A program made the position numbers and the translations under genes. From Streptomyces rubellomurinus (GTDB lineage: Bacteria; Actinomycetota; Actinomycetes; Streptomycetales; Streptomycetaceae), in contig NZ_JZKH01000068.1 of assembly GCF_000961885.1 (NCBI RefSeq), positions 1-44,713 on the forward strand: a stretch of DNA of 44,713 nucleotides. The letters are read 5' to 3'. Shown piece by piece: positions 15,662 to 24,053 of this stretch. The notes below the pieces were generated by a model that made no database searches, was not told the origin of the DNA, and saw only the letters and a list, made by a program, of their open reading frames with translations. Every line of letters starts with the position of its first letter. The stretch's first letter is position 1.

Positions 15662-16609
15662 ATGAGCGGTTCTCGCATTGTGGCACTCGGGCACTACCAG
15701 CCCGCCAAGGTCCTCACCAACGACGATCTGGCGGCGCTCGTCGACACCGACGACGAATGGATCCGCACCCGGGTCGGGATCCGGTCCCGGCACATCGCCG
15801 AGGAAGAGACCCTGGTCGACCTCGCCACCGAGGCCGCGCAGAAGGCGCTCGCGCGCAGCGGCCGCACCGCCGAGGAGATCGACCTCGTCGTGGTCGCCAC
15901 CTGCACCGCGATCGAGCGCAGCCCCAACACCGCCGCCGCCGTGGCCGCCCGGCTGGGCGTGCGCTCGCCCGCCGCGTACGACATCAACACCGTCTGCTCC
16001 GGCTTCTCCTACGCGCTGGCCACCGCCGACCACGCGATCCGGGCCGGTGCGGCGAGCCGCGCCCTGGTGATCGGTGCCGAGCGGATGTCCGACACGCTCG
16101 ACTGGACCGACCGCTCCACCTGCGTGATCTTCGGCGACGGCGCCGGCGCCGCGGTGGTCGAGGCCCAGGAGGAGGGCGCCGAGCCCGGCATCGGGCCGGT
16201 GGTCTGGGGCTCCGAGCCGGAACGGGGCGACGCCGTGGTGATCACCGGCTGGGACCCGGTGATCAGTCAGCAGGGCCAGTCGGTGTTCCGCTGGGCCACC
16301 ACCCAGCTCGCCCCGCTCGCCCGGCAGGCCTGCGAGCGGGCCGGGATCGAGCCGTCCGAGCTGAAGGCCTTCGTCCCGCACCAGGCCAACCTGCGGATCA
16401 TCGACGCGATCGCCGGGAAGCTGGGCCTCGGCGACGGCGCCGTGGTGGCCCGGGACGTGGTCGACTCCGGCAACACCTCGGCGGCCTCCATCCCGCTCGC
16501 CTTCTCCAAGCTGGTCGAGCGCGGTGAGCTGGCCCCGGGCGACCCGGTGCTGCTCTTCGGCTTCGGCGGCGGCCTCGCCTACGCCGGCCAGGTCGTCCGC
16601 TGCCCGTAG
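15662..16609 (+). CDS. Beta-ketoacyl-ACP synthase III-like enzyme
   Basis: A 315-residue thiolase-fold condensing enzyme of the FabH/KAS III family. Visible signatures are the N-terminal DEWIRTRVGI, the nucleophile Cys in NTVCSGFSYAL (about residue 112), the His of PHQANLRI and the Asn of SGNTSAASIPLA, completing the Cys-His-Asn triad. FabH joins acyl-CoA starters to malonyl-ACP to begin fatty acid synthesis. Usual FabH has TACAGF around the Cys, so TVCSGF suggests a paralogue with a different acyl donor. No acyl carrier protein or other fab gene is adjacent, so it is not the housekeeping fab operon. The ATG at 15662 lacks a strong ribosome site. Confidence 0.9.
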   Translation: MSGSRIVALGHYQPAKVLTNDDLAALVDTDDEWIRTRVGIRSRHIAEEETLVDLATEAAQKALARSGRTAEEIDLVVVATCTAIERSPNTAAAVAARLGVRSPAAYDINTVCSGFSYALATADHAIRAGAASRALVIGAERMSDTLDWTDRSTCVIFGDGAGAAVVEAQEEGAEPGIGPVVWGSEPERGDAVVITGWDPVISQQGQSVFRWATTQLAPLARQACERAGIEPSELKAFVPHQANLRIIDAIAGKLGLGDGAVVARDVVDSGNTSAASIPLAFSKLVERGELAPGDPVLLFGFGGGLAYAGQVVRCP

Positions 16610-16635
16610 GAAGACCGGTCGTCGCCCGGAACGCG

Positions 16636-16687
16636 ACATGCCGGTGGGCGGGCACCCCGTGTGAAGGGTGCCCGCCCACCGGCATGT
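16636..16687. terminator. 22-bp perfect inverted repeat, bidirectional terminator
   Basis: Arms at 16636-16657 and 16666-16687 are perfectly complementary over 22 bp, with an 8-base loop (CGTGTGAA). It lies 27 bases after the KAS III stop, and the convergent TetR gene ends about 118 bases beyond it. It is the longest perfect stem I found in the window and most likely stops transcription from both sides. Confidence 0.8.
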
Positions 16688-16804
16688 CTGGCGCGCGTGC
16701 GGTACGTCGGCGGACCTCCCCCGAGGACACGGCCGCCGTCCGTCGTTCCCCGGACAGGAGGCCGGGGCTGCGCGCGGAGCGGATGGTGGATCGAACGGAT
16801 GGTC

Positions 16805-17452
16805 CTACTTGGGCGCCTTCTTGCCGGTGACGCCCAGGTACACCAGGGGAGCGAGATTGGGTTTGAGGTCCTTGACCTTGACGCCCCAGGAGGTGAAGGC
16901 CTTCTGGTGCTCGGCCGCCGAGGCGAGCAGCGAGACCAGGGCCCCGGCGACGGCGTTCGGGTCGAGCGACTTGTCGGCCTGACCCTTCGCCTGGAGTTCC
17001 TTGACGGCCTCCGCGAGCGGCTTGGCGACCGCGTTGAGGACGGTCATGCGGATCTTGAAGAACCGCTTGTCCCCTTCGGCTGCACCCAGCGTGACCACGC
17101 GGAGAATGGCGTCGTTCTTGCGCCAGAAGGCGAGGAATCCGTCGACCAGTTCTTCCGAAGTGGTCGGGCCGGACTTCCCTGCCCAGGACTTTCCGGCCAC
17201 CAGCTCTTTGAGGGTGTCGGCGTCCTTGGCCATTTCCTCGGCGATTTCGAGGACTGCGCCCTCGACATCCGGGAAGTACTGGTAGAAGGTCGCGGGGGAG
17301 GTACCCGCCATACGGGCGACGTCGATGACCTTGACGTCCCGATAGGGCGACGTGCTGAGCATCTCGCGGAGGCAGTCGAGCAGCTTCTGCCGCGTCTCCT
17401 GTCCGCGTCGCCCGGCGACGCGACCGTCGACGGTGCGAACTTGTCCTGTCAT
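16805..17452 (-). CDS. TetR-family transcriptional regulator
   Basis: A 215-residue TetR-type protein. The N-terminal domain carries RQKLLDCLREMLSTSPYRDV and the recognition region IDVARMAGTSPATFYQYFPD, where ATFYQYF is the classic helix-3/helix-4 signature. The C-terminal domain is unusually Lys-rich for this GC-rich context and includes LVSLLASAAEHQKAFTSWGV, a pattern I have seen in conserved Streptomyces TetR proteins of unknown ligand. The ATG at 17452 opens into a 425-bp divergent gap facing the kinase gene. I could not identify a firm palindromic operator there. The target may be itself or a distant locus. Confidence 0.88.
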   Translation of the reverse strand: MTGQVRTVDGRVAGRRGQETRQKLLDCLREMLSTSPYRDVKVIDVARMAGTSPATFYQYFPDVEGAVLEIAEEMAKDADTLKELVAGKSWAGKSGPTTSEELVDGFLAFWRKNDAILRVVTLGAAEGDKRFFKIRMTVLNAVAKPLAEAVKELQAKGQADKSLDPNAVAGALVSLLASAAEHQKAFTSWGVKVKDLKPNLAPLVYLGVTGKKAPK

Positions 17453-17877
17453 GCCGTCAGCTTACCGTGGCACGATCTTGGCGCGATTCGGTGATGCGAC
17501 TATTACTCCGCACGGGGGTTGCTATAGCGCCGTGAACCACTTCGGACGGATATTCACCGGACCTCGGCCGTTCTGTTGTAGCCCCCCCGTGTGCTGTTGA
17601 TTCCATAGCGTGACGGCGAGTCCGCTGAGGGGTGGTCGTGTGACAGAGCGTGACGGAGTCGGCCGGGGTCTGCGAGGGTTTCGTGTGGACCGTCCGGGCC
17701 CGCGGGCGCAAGCGACTTACGGAGCGGGCGTCAGAATCCGGCCTTTCCGTCATCCCTGACCGGGGGGCGCCCGGCGGTGGCCGCCGGGCGGGGGAGGTTG
17801 GAGATGCGCCGGGCGGCATTGGAGAATCGGGTCCGGCACCACGCGGCGGGTGCGGACAACGGGGAGGTGGCAGCGGA
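17453..17877. other. Long divergent intergenic region between TetR and kinase genes
   Basis: The gap holds promoters for both divergent genes. It contains GTGAA and TTCAC half-sites 16 bp apart (about 17531-17556), three TGACGG/GTGACGG copies around 17610-17655, and, at its right end, a possible 28-codon leader reading frame with its own ribosome site. No tRNA or other structural RNA is recognisable. The long open frame through the right half is explained by GC bias and lacks any family-like sequence until the kinase start. Confidence 0.5.
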
Positions 17878-17890
17878 GTGGACCAGCTGA
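17804..17890 (+). CDS. Possible 28-residue leader peptide overlapping the kinase start
   Basis: ATG at 17804 is preceded by GGGGGAGG at a good distance and opens a 28-codon frame ending TGA at 17888-17890. It overlaps the kinase GTG at 17878 in another frame. The peptide begins MRRAALENRV and ends AAEWTS, and matches nothing I know. The arrangement could couple kinase translation to the short frame, but chance is a real alternative in such GC-rich DNA. Confidence 0.25.
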   Translation: MRRAALENRVRHHAAGADNGEVAAEWTS

Positions 17891-20322
17891 CGGCGCACGA
17901 TCCGAGGCGGATCGGGCCCTTCGAGGTGCTGGGGCGGCTCGGCGCGGGCGGGATGGGGCTGGTCTACCTGGCGCGCTCCGCCGCGGGGCGGCGGGTGGCC
18001 ATCAAGACCGTCCGGGGGGAACTGGCCGAGGACGAGTTGTTCCGGGTCCGCTTCGCGCGGGAGATCGCGGCGGCCAAGACGGTCGGCGGCTTCTACACCG
18101 CGGCCGTCGTGGACGCCGACGCGGACGCCCGGGTGCCCTGGCTGGCCACCGCCTACATCCCGGCGCCCTCGCTGGAGGACCTGGTCGAGGAGTGCGGCCC
18201 GCTGCCGGCCGGGGCCACCCGCTGGCTGATCGCCGGCATCGCCGAGGCCCTGCAGTCCATCCACGCCGCCGGGCTGGTCCACCGCGACCTCAAGCCCTCC
18301 AACGTGCTGGTGGTCGAGGACGGCCCGAAGGTGATCGACTTCGGCATCGCGGCCGGGGTCTCCAGCACCCGGCTCACCATGACCAACGTCGCGGTCGGCA
18401 CCCCCGCCTACATGTCCCCCGAGCAGGCCAGGGACAGCCGGGCGGTCCGCGGCGCCAGCGACGTCTTCTCGCTCGGCTCGCTGATGGTGTTCTGCGCCAC
18501 CGGCCACCCGCCGTACCGGGGCTCCAACCCGGTCGAGACGGTGTTCCAGCTGCTGCGCGAGGAGCCGGACCTGTCCGGCATGCCGCCCGAGCTGATGGAC
18601 CTGGTCCGCGCCTGCATGCGGCAGGCGCCCGAGCACCGGCCCACCCCGGAGCAGATCCAGGCCGAGCTGGCCCCGCACCTGTTCTCCCGGGACGACGCCT
18701 CCGGCGAGGCGGGGGACTGGCTGCCCCCGGACGCGCTGGCGCTGATCGAGCGCAAGCGCCGTCCGATCCGCCCGGCGGCGGGCCAGTCCGCCCCGACCGG
18801 CGGCCAGTCCGGCCTCTCCGTGCCGCCCCCGCCGCCCCAGCGGCCGCCGGTCTCCCAGGCCGGCGCCCCGCAGGCCGGGGTCTCGCAGGCGCCGGGCCGG
18901 CCGCCGCACGCCGGCCCGGAGGACCCGCGCACCCACGCGGGCGTGCGGCACGAGGCCCCGCCGGCCGGTCCGGTGCACACCGCGGCGCCGCCGGTCCGGG
19001 CCCCGGACCACGAGGCCGCCACCGCGAAGATCCCGTCCAAGAACAAGCACCGGGCGCCGACCGGCGCGGTGCCCGTCGAGGTGCGGCTGTCCGGCGCCTC
19101 CGTGCGGATAGGCCCGGGGCCGCGCGCCGAGCACGAGCAGGCCGCCCCGAGCACCGCGCCGGCCGAGACCGACTGGGTCCGCCGGACGCCGACCGCGCCT
19201 CCCGTCCCGCCGCAGCAGCCCGCCCCGGCCGTCCGCTGGCGCCCCTGGCGGTTCCGGATGTCCAACGACGTCTGGGGCACCCCGGTGGTCGCGGACGGCA
19301 CGCTCTTCGTCTCCAGCTTCGAGGTGCACGCGCTGGACATCGCCTCCGGCGAGCGCCGCTACAAGACCCGGGACGTCGCCTGGGCGCTCGCGGTGGACGC
19401 CGGCCGGCTGCACGCCGCGGACGGCCCGCACCTGTACACCGTCGACGTCGCGGACGGTGCCGAGCGCTGGCGCACCTCGCTGGACGGGTGGGTCTACTCG
19501 CTCTCCGCCGCGGACGGCGTGCTGTGCTGCGGCGTGCGCGGGGGCGGCGTCCAGCTGCGCTCGGCCGCCAACGGCGCCGAGCTGTGGCGCGCCGACGACG
19601 CCCAGCAGGACTACGAGAGCCCGCAGTCCGGGCCCGTCCTGGTGGCCGGTGCCGCCTACTACCACGGGGGCGGACGGCTGCGCTGCGTCGACCCGCGCGG
19701 CGCCGGCCTGCGCTGGTCCTTCCCGGTCGGCGAGGACGTGCCCTCGCACCCGGTCGAGCGCGGCGGCGTGCTCTACGTGACCGCCGGCACCCGGGTGTAC
19801 GCGCTGGACGCGGCCACCGGCGCCGAGCGCTGGCGCTTCGAGGCCCCGGTGGTGCTCTTCACCCCGCCGACGCTGGACGCGGACGCGGTCTACGTCGCCG
19901 ACTACCTGGGCACCGTCTACGCGCTGGACGCGGCCACGGGCCTGGACCGCTGGCGCGGGGTCACCGGCAGCCGGCAGGGCGCCGAACCGGTGGTGGTCGG
20001 GGACGGCATGGTGCTGGTCGGCAGCGGCGAGGTGCTGTACGCCTTCGAGGCGGCCACCGGCCGGGAGCGCTGGCGCTACACGGCGCGCGGCGAGATCGTC
20101 GGCTCCCCGGCGCTCGCGGACGGCCTGGTGCACCTGGGCAGTCGGGACCACTCGCTGCACACCCTGGACCTGGCGAGCGGTCAGCTGCGCTGGGAGCTGG
20201 GCACCAAGGGCGAGCTGACCGGCTCGCCGGTGGCGGTCGGCGGGCGGGTCTTCGTCGGCTCCAAGGACCGCTGCGTGTACGCGCTGGACGCCTTCTACGG
20301 CACGGCGGTGCCGGCCCGGTAG
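17878..20322 (+). CDS. AfsK-like Ser/Thr protein kinase with PQQ-type beta-propeller
   Basis: An 814-residue kinase without a membrane helix. The kinase domain (about residues 12-275) has the glycine loop GRLGAGGMGLVY, K43 in VAIKTV, HRDLKPSN (D137) and IDFG (D154). The activation-loop threonine in RLTMTNVAVGTPAYMSPEQ (residue 167) matches, as I recall, the AfsK autophosphorylation site T168. A Pro-rich linker of about 150 residues leads to a C-terminal propeller of repeated ALDAATGxxRWR units. AfsK-type kinases phosphorylate AfsR (secondary metabolism) and DivIVA (tip growth). The GTG at 17878 (VDQLTAHDPRRIGPFEVLG) fits the AfsK N-terminus. Streptomyces has several such paralogues, so I assign no symbol. 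Confidence 0.93.
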   Translation: MDQLTAHDPRRIGPFEVLGRLGAGGMGLVYLARSAAGRRVAIKTVRGELAEDELFRVRFAREIAAAKTVGGFYTAAVVDADADARVPWLATAYIPAPSLEDLVEECGPLPAGATRWLIAGIAEALQSIHAAGLVHRDLKPSNVLVVEDGPKVIDFGIAAGVSSTRLTMTNVAVGTPAYMSPEQARDSRAVRGASDVFSLGSLMVFCATGHPPYRGSNPVETVFQLLREEPDLSGMPPELMDLVRACMRQAPEHRPTPEQIQAELAPHLFSRDDASGEAGDWLPPDALALIERKRRPIRPAAGQSAPTGGQSGLSVPPPPPQRPPVSQAGAPQAGVSQAPGRPPHAGPEDPRTHAGVRHEAPPAGPVHTAAPPVRAPDHEAATAKIPSKNKHRAPTGAVPVEVRLSGASVRIGPGPRAEHEQAAPSTAPAETDWVRRTPTAPPVPPQQPAPAVRWRPWRFRMSNDVWGTPVVADGTLFVSSFEVHALDIASGERRYKTRDVAWALAVDAGRLHAADGPHLYTVDVADGAERWRTSLDGWVYSLSAADGVLCCGVRGGGVQLRSAANGAELWRADDAQQDYESPQSGPVLVAGAAYYHGGGRLRCVDPRGAGLRWSFPVGEDVPSHPVERGGVLYVTAGTRVYALDAATGAERWRFEAPVVLFTPPTLDADAVYVADYLGTVYALDAATGLDRWRGVTGSRQGAEPVVVGDGMVLVGSGEVLYAFEAATGRERWRYTARGEIVGSPALADGLVHLGSRDHSLHTLDLASGQLRWELGTKGELTGSPVAVGGRVFVGSKDRCVYALDAFYGTAVPAR

Positions 20323-20339
20323 GCCGGTCGGGCCGGTAC
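20308..20339. terminator. Hairpin across the kinase stop codon
   Basis: CCGGCCCG (20311-20318) pairs with CGGGCCGG (20329-20336); the stem extends by a G-U and two more pairs to 20308/20339. The kinase TAG lies in the 10-base loop. The convergent galE stop is 18 bases beyond, so it may serve both genes. Confidence 0.55.
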
Positions 20340-20356
20340 GCCCCGAGCCCGGTGGG

Positions 20357-21352
20357 TCAGGCCTGCGCGGCCCGCCGGGCCTCCGGGTGGTGGTGGCACC
20401 AGGCCTCCCACGCGGAGGCGACCATCTCGGCGACGTCGTACCGGGCCCGCCAGCCCAGCTCGCGGCGGATCAGCTCGGCCGAGGCCACCACCCGGGCCGG
20501 GTCGCCGGGGCGGCGCGAGGTGATCTCGGGGGTGGTGTCCAGCCCGGTGACCTCGCCGATCAGCGCCAGCATCTCGCGGACGCTCAGGCCCTCGCCGCAG
20601 CCGATGTTGAGCACCAGGGCGGTCTCGCCGGGCCGGTCCTCGGTGAGCCGGCGGGCCGCCGCGACGTGGGCGGACGCGACGTCGGAGACGTGGATGTAGT
20701 CGCGCACGCAGGTGCCGTCCGGGGTCGGGTAGTCGTCGCCGAAGACCAGCGGCGCGCGGCCGGTGGTGATCCGCTCGAAGACCATCGGGACGAGGTTGAA
20801 CACCCCGGGGTCGGCCAGCTCGGGCGTGCTGGCCCCGGCCACGTTGAAGTAGCGCAGCGAGATCGTCGAGATGCCGTGCGCCCGCCCGGCCGCGGCGACC
20901 AGCCACTCGCCGGCCAGCTTGGTCTCGCCGTACGGGTTCATCGGCGCGCACGGGGTCGTCTCGGTCACGAGGTCGACGTCCGGCATGCCGTAGACGGCGG
21001 CGGAGGAGGAGAACAGGAAGCGCCGCACGCCCTCCTCCGCGGCGGCCTCCAGCACGGTCTGCAGGCCGATCATGTTCTCGCGGTAGTAGAGGAACGGGTG
21101 CTCGACCGACTCGCCGACCTGCTTCTTGGCGGCGAAGTGCAGGATGCCGGTCACGCCGTGCTCGCGGATGACGGCGGACACCGCCGCGCGATCCAGGGTG
21201 GAGCCCTTGACCAGGGCGACCTCGGCGGGCAGCCGGGCCGGGTCGCCGGTGCTCAGGTCGTCGAGGACGACGATCCGCTCGCCCGCGTCGACCAGCTGGC
21301 GGGCCACGTGCCCGCCGATGTAACCCGCACCGCCTGTGATCAGCCACGTCAT
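20357..21352 (-). CDS. galE: UDP-glucose 4-epimerase
   Basis: A 331-residue short-chain dehydrogenase/reductase that interconverts UDP-glucose and UDP-galactose using tightly bound NAD. The Rossmann motif GGAGYIGGH lies at residues 7-15, the Ser of the triad in FSSSAAVYG, and the catalytic YxxxK pair in YGETKLAGE. GRAPLVFGDDYPTPDGTCVRDYIHVSD is the substrate-side signature of GalE. The length is normal. No galT or galK is adjacent, so the enzyme more likely supplies UDP-galactose for cell-surface glycans than serves galactose catabolism. TAGGAT (21359-21364, minus strand) sits six bases before the ATG, pointing to a leaderless transcript. Confidence 0.95.
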   Translation of the reverse strand: MTWLITGGAGYIGGHVARQLVDAGERIVVLDDLSTGDPARLPAEVALVKGSTLDRAAVSAVIREHGVTGILHFAAKKQVGESVEHPFLYYRENMIGLQTVLEAAAEEGVRRFLFSSSAAVYGMPDVDLVTETTPCAPMNPYGETKLAGEWLVAAAGRAHGISTISLRYFNVAGASTPELADPGVFNLVPMVFERITTGRAPLVFGDDYPTPDGTCVRDYIHVSDVASAHVAAARRLTEDRPGETALVLNIGCGEGLSVREMLALIGEVTGLDTTPEITSRRPGDPARVVASAELIRRELGWRARYDVAEMVASAWEAWCHHHPEARRAAQA

Positions 21353-21358
21353 GCGCCG

Positions 21359-21364
21359 ATCCTA
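21359..21364 (-). promoter_or_regulatory. -10 hexamer of galE, likely leaderless
   Basis: TAGGAT on the minus strand, six bases before the galE ATG (21352). Transcription would begin at or beside the start codon. I see no strong -35. Confidence 0.4.
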
Positions 21365-21483
21365 GGCCGTCCGTCCTCCCGTCGACGTTTCGGGCGAGTC
21401 GGGCCCACGATTCGGGACAAAACGGTGAAATGCTGACAAAGATTTCTGTGCTCGCAGCGTGGTCACGAATCGGAGGCAGCCAG

Positions 21484-22674
21484 GTGAGCCGCAAGAAGGA
21501 ACACAACCGCCCGCTGCCGGCCGGCCCCCGGCCGACCGGGCCCAAGGCCTTCCGGCGGCGGCTGCTCGCCCCGGTCGCGGTATCGGTGGCGGTCGCGCTG
21601 GCCCTGGCCGGGTGCAGCAGTTCCTCCTCGTCGTCCTCGTCCTCGCCGTCCTCCGCCCCACCCTCCGCCCAGTCCGCCGGGACCGGCAGCGGCAGCGGCA
21701 CCGGGCAGACCTCCTCGGCCCCGACCGCCCAGCCCGGCGGCCCCAACCAGCTGCAGGACGCGTACCAGCGGGTGATCGCCAACGTGCTGCCCTCGGTGGT
21801 GCAGATCACCACCGGCGAGAGCCTCGGCTCCGGGATCGTCTACGACGACAAGGGCGACATCGTCACCAACGCGCACGTGGTCGGCACCGCGACCACCTTC
21901 ACCGTCACCCTGGCCAACAGCAGTACGCCGCTGGACGCCTCGCTGGTCGCCAGCTACCCCGACTCCGACCTCGCGGTGATCAGGCTCGGCAGCCCGCCGG
22001 GCGGCCTCAAGCCCGCCGTCTTCGGCGACTCGGGCAAGGTCCAGCTCGGCCAGATCACCCTCGCCATGGGCAGCCCGCTCGGGCTCTCCAGCTCCGTCAC
22101 CCAGGGCATCGTCTCGGCGACCGGCCGGACGGTCTCCGAGCCCCAGGGCGGTGGCTCGCCCGGCGCCACCATCGGCAACATGGTCCAGACCTCGGCCGCG
22201 ATCAACCCGGGCAACAGCGGCGGTGCGCTGGTCAACCTGGACAGCCAGGTGATCGGCATCAACACCCTCGCCGCGACCGAGCCGCAGAGCAACGGCGCGG
22301 CCGCCCCCGGCATCGGCTTCGCCATCCCGGCGTCCACCATCACCAGCATCGCCGACCAGCTGATCAAGCAGGGCAAGGTCACCAACTCCGGGCGGGCCGC
22401 GCTCGGCGTCGTCGCCCGCAGCAGCTTCAACCAGCAGTTCCAGCCGGCCGGCGCGGTCGTCGTCTCGGTCACCCCGGGCGGCGCGGCCGCCGCGGCGGGG
22501 CTGCAGGCCGGCGACGTCATCACCAAGCTCGGCGACACCCCGATCGACTCGCTGAACGCGCTCACCACCGCGCTGGCCTCGCTCACCCCGGGCAGCAAGG
22601 TGACCGTCACCTACACCCGGGACGGCACCAGCCGGACCGCCGACGTCACCCTCGGCACGCTCGCCACGCCGTAG
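21484..22674 (+). CDS. HtrA/DegP-type lipoprotein serine protease with PDZ domain
   Basis: A 396-residue extracytoplasmic quality-control protease. A basic N-terminus and hydrophobic core end in the lipobox LALAGC, so C44 is probably lipidated. A run of ten serines and a Ser/Pro/Gly linker follow. The chymotrypsin-fold domain carries the triad H131 (TNAHVV), D162 (SDLAV) and S245 (NPGNSGGAL). The C-terminal PDZ domain begins near residue 305 with AALGVVA and contains AAAAGLQAGDVITKLGD. I chose the GTG at 21484 because GGAGG lies nine bases upstream; the upstream ATG would add 18 residues before the signal sequence. It converges on the sensor kinase. Confidence 0.93.
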   Translation: MSRKKEHNRPLPAGPRPTGPKAFRRRLLAPVAVSVAVALALAGCSSSSSSSSSSPSSAPPSAQSAGTGSGSGTGQTSSAPTAQPGGPNQLQDAYQRVIANVLPSVVQITTGESLGSGIVYDDKGDIVTNAHVVGTATTFTVTLANSSTPLDASLVASYPDSDLAVIRLGSPPGGLKPAVFGDSGKVQLGQITLAMGSPLGLSSSVTQGIVSATGRTVSEPQGGGSPGATIGNMVQTSAAINPGNSGGALVNLDSQVIGINTLAATEPQSNGAAAPGIGFAIPASTITSIADQLIKQGKVTNSGRAALGVVARSSFNQQFQPAGAVVVSVTPGGAAAAAGLQAGDVITKLGDTPIDSLNALTTALASLTPGSKVTVTYTRDGTSRTADVTLGTLATP

Positions 22675-22754
22675 CACGGGGGCCGCAGCTCCGGTTCGAC
22701 GCGCCGCCCGGCCCACCGTGCAAGGGTTCCGCCGGGCGGGCGCCGGACCGGAAA

Positions 22755-22801
22755 GGGGCGCCGGGAGTTCCGTCACCGCTGCGACGGGCTCCCGGCGCCC
22801 C
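22755..22801. terminator. Bidirectional terminator between protease and sensor kinase
   Basis: A 13-bp perfect inverted repeat (22755-22767 GGGGCGCCGGGAG, 22789-22801 CTCCCGGCGCCCC) enclosing a smaller CGTC/GACG stem. It lies between convergent genes, 80 bases after the protease stop and 28 before the kinase stop. Confidence 0.7.
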
Positions 22802-22829
22802 GTCGCGTCCGGGGGCGTCCGGGGGCCTC

Positions 22830-24053
22830 TCAGCGGTGCGCGGCGCGGGTGCGCCAGGGGAGCTCGACGGTGACCGTGGTCGGGCCGCCCGCCGGGCTCT
22901 CCACCAGGAACACGCCGTCCACCGCACGGACCCGCTCGGCCAGGCCGGCCAGGCCGCTGCCCGGGTAGGGGGCCGCGCCGCCCCGGCCGTCGTCCCCGAC
23001 CAGCAGCATCAGCTGGTCCTCGGAGCGCCAGACCTCCACCGAGGCGGTGCGGGCGCCGGCGTGCTTGGACACGTTGGTCAGCAGCTCGCTGACGGTGAAG
23101 TACGCGATGCCCTCGACGGCCGAGTCCGGGCGCTCCGGCCGGCCGTCCGGACCGGCCAGGTCGACGTTCACCCGGACCCCGCCGGGGACGGTGCAGCGGG
23201 CCGCGACCGCGGACAGCGCCGCGTCCAGGCCGCGGTCGGTGAGCACCGCCGGGTGGATGCCGCGGGCCAGGTCGCGCAGCTCCTGCAGGGCCAGCTTCAC
23301 CTCGCCGTGGGCGTTCTCCACCATCTTCGTGGCGGCCGCGACGTCGTCCGGGGTCTCCACCTCGCGCATCCGCTCCTTGGCCATGCCGAGGTCCATGGCC
23401 AGCGCCACCAGCCGGGCCTGGGCGCCGTCGTGCAGGTCCCGCTCGATCCGGCGCAGGTCGGCGGCGGCGGTGTCGACCACGCTGCCGCGGTCGTCCTCCA
23501 GCTCGCGCACCCGCTCGGCCAGCGCGCCCGGGAAGAGCAGCGACTCGATCAGGATCCGGTCCACCGCGACCAGGGCGCGGACCACCCACGGCAGCAGCGG
23601 GAACAGCGCGAGGGCCGAGACCAGCGTGAGGGTGAAGCACAGGATGCCCCAGGGCAGCATCAGCACGTGGTAGAGCGCCGATCGCCAGCTCAGCAGGTCG
23701 GTGAGGTGAGCGGTGGTGAAGCCGGCCGCCCCCGGACGGCGCGGCCGCACCGGCTGCGGCTCCCCGATCGTGGAGCCGTACGCCGCCCGGGCCCGGTGGC
23801 GGCCGGTCCGGCCCAGGGCGCGGCAGCGGGAGAGGCCGAAGGCCAGCAGCGGCAGGCCGACCACGGTGACCGCCAGGCCGGTGCCGACCGACAGCGTGGT
23901 GATCGCGAGGACGAAGCCGGCGATGCCCAGCGGCAGGTTCAGCAGCAGCGTCCCGGCCTGCTTCCACATCCGCGCGCCGTACAGCGGGGGACGCTCCATC
24001 CGGGCGTCCTGCTCCCTGATCGCGTCCATGGCACGGCGGTGCGGAGGCTTCAT
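22830..24053 (-). CDS. Sensor histidine kinase, NarL/DesK type, no adjacent response regulator
   Basis: A 407-residue membrane kinase. Four hydrophobic segments (pairs around 33-75 and 125-157) resemble the PF13796 'putative sensor' module of actinobacteria. The HisKA_3 dimerisation helix contains the phospho-acceptor H208 in RRIERDLHDGAQARL. The ATPase domain has the N box (ELLTNVSKHAGA) and G boxes (GDDGRGG, GSGLAGLAERV). Such kinases normally pair with a LuxR-type regulator encoded next door, but none lies on either side, so this one is an orphan or its partner is elsewhere. It is divergent from nuoA. A G-rich inverted repeat in the gap may be its control site. Confidence 0.9.
   Translation of the reverse strand: MKPPHRRAMDAIREQDARMERPPLYGARMWKQAGTLLLNLPLGIAGFVLAITTLSVGTGLAVTVVGLPLLAFGLSRCRALGRTGRHRARAAYGSTIGEPQPVRPRRPGAAGFTTAHLTDLLSWRSALYHVLMLPWGILCFTLTLVSALALFPLLPWVVRALVAVDRILIESLLFPGALAERVRELEDDRGSVVDTAAADLRRIERDLHDGAQARLVALAMDLGMAKERMREVETPDDVAAATKMVENAHGEVKLALQELRDLARGIHPAVLTDRGLDAALSAVAARCTVPGGVRVNVDLAGPDGRPERPDSAVEGIAYFTVSELLTNVSKHAGARTASVEVWRSEDQLMLLVGDDGRGGAAPYPGSGLAGLAERVRAVDGVFLVESPAGGPTTVTVELPWRTRAAHR

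Noticed and set aside
17731..20160. Minus-strand 800-codon open frame opposite the kinase gene
   Set aside because: Composition is Arg/Gly/Ala/Val repeats typical of antisense frames in GC-rich DNA. The kinase with all catalytic motifs occupies the plus strand.
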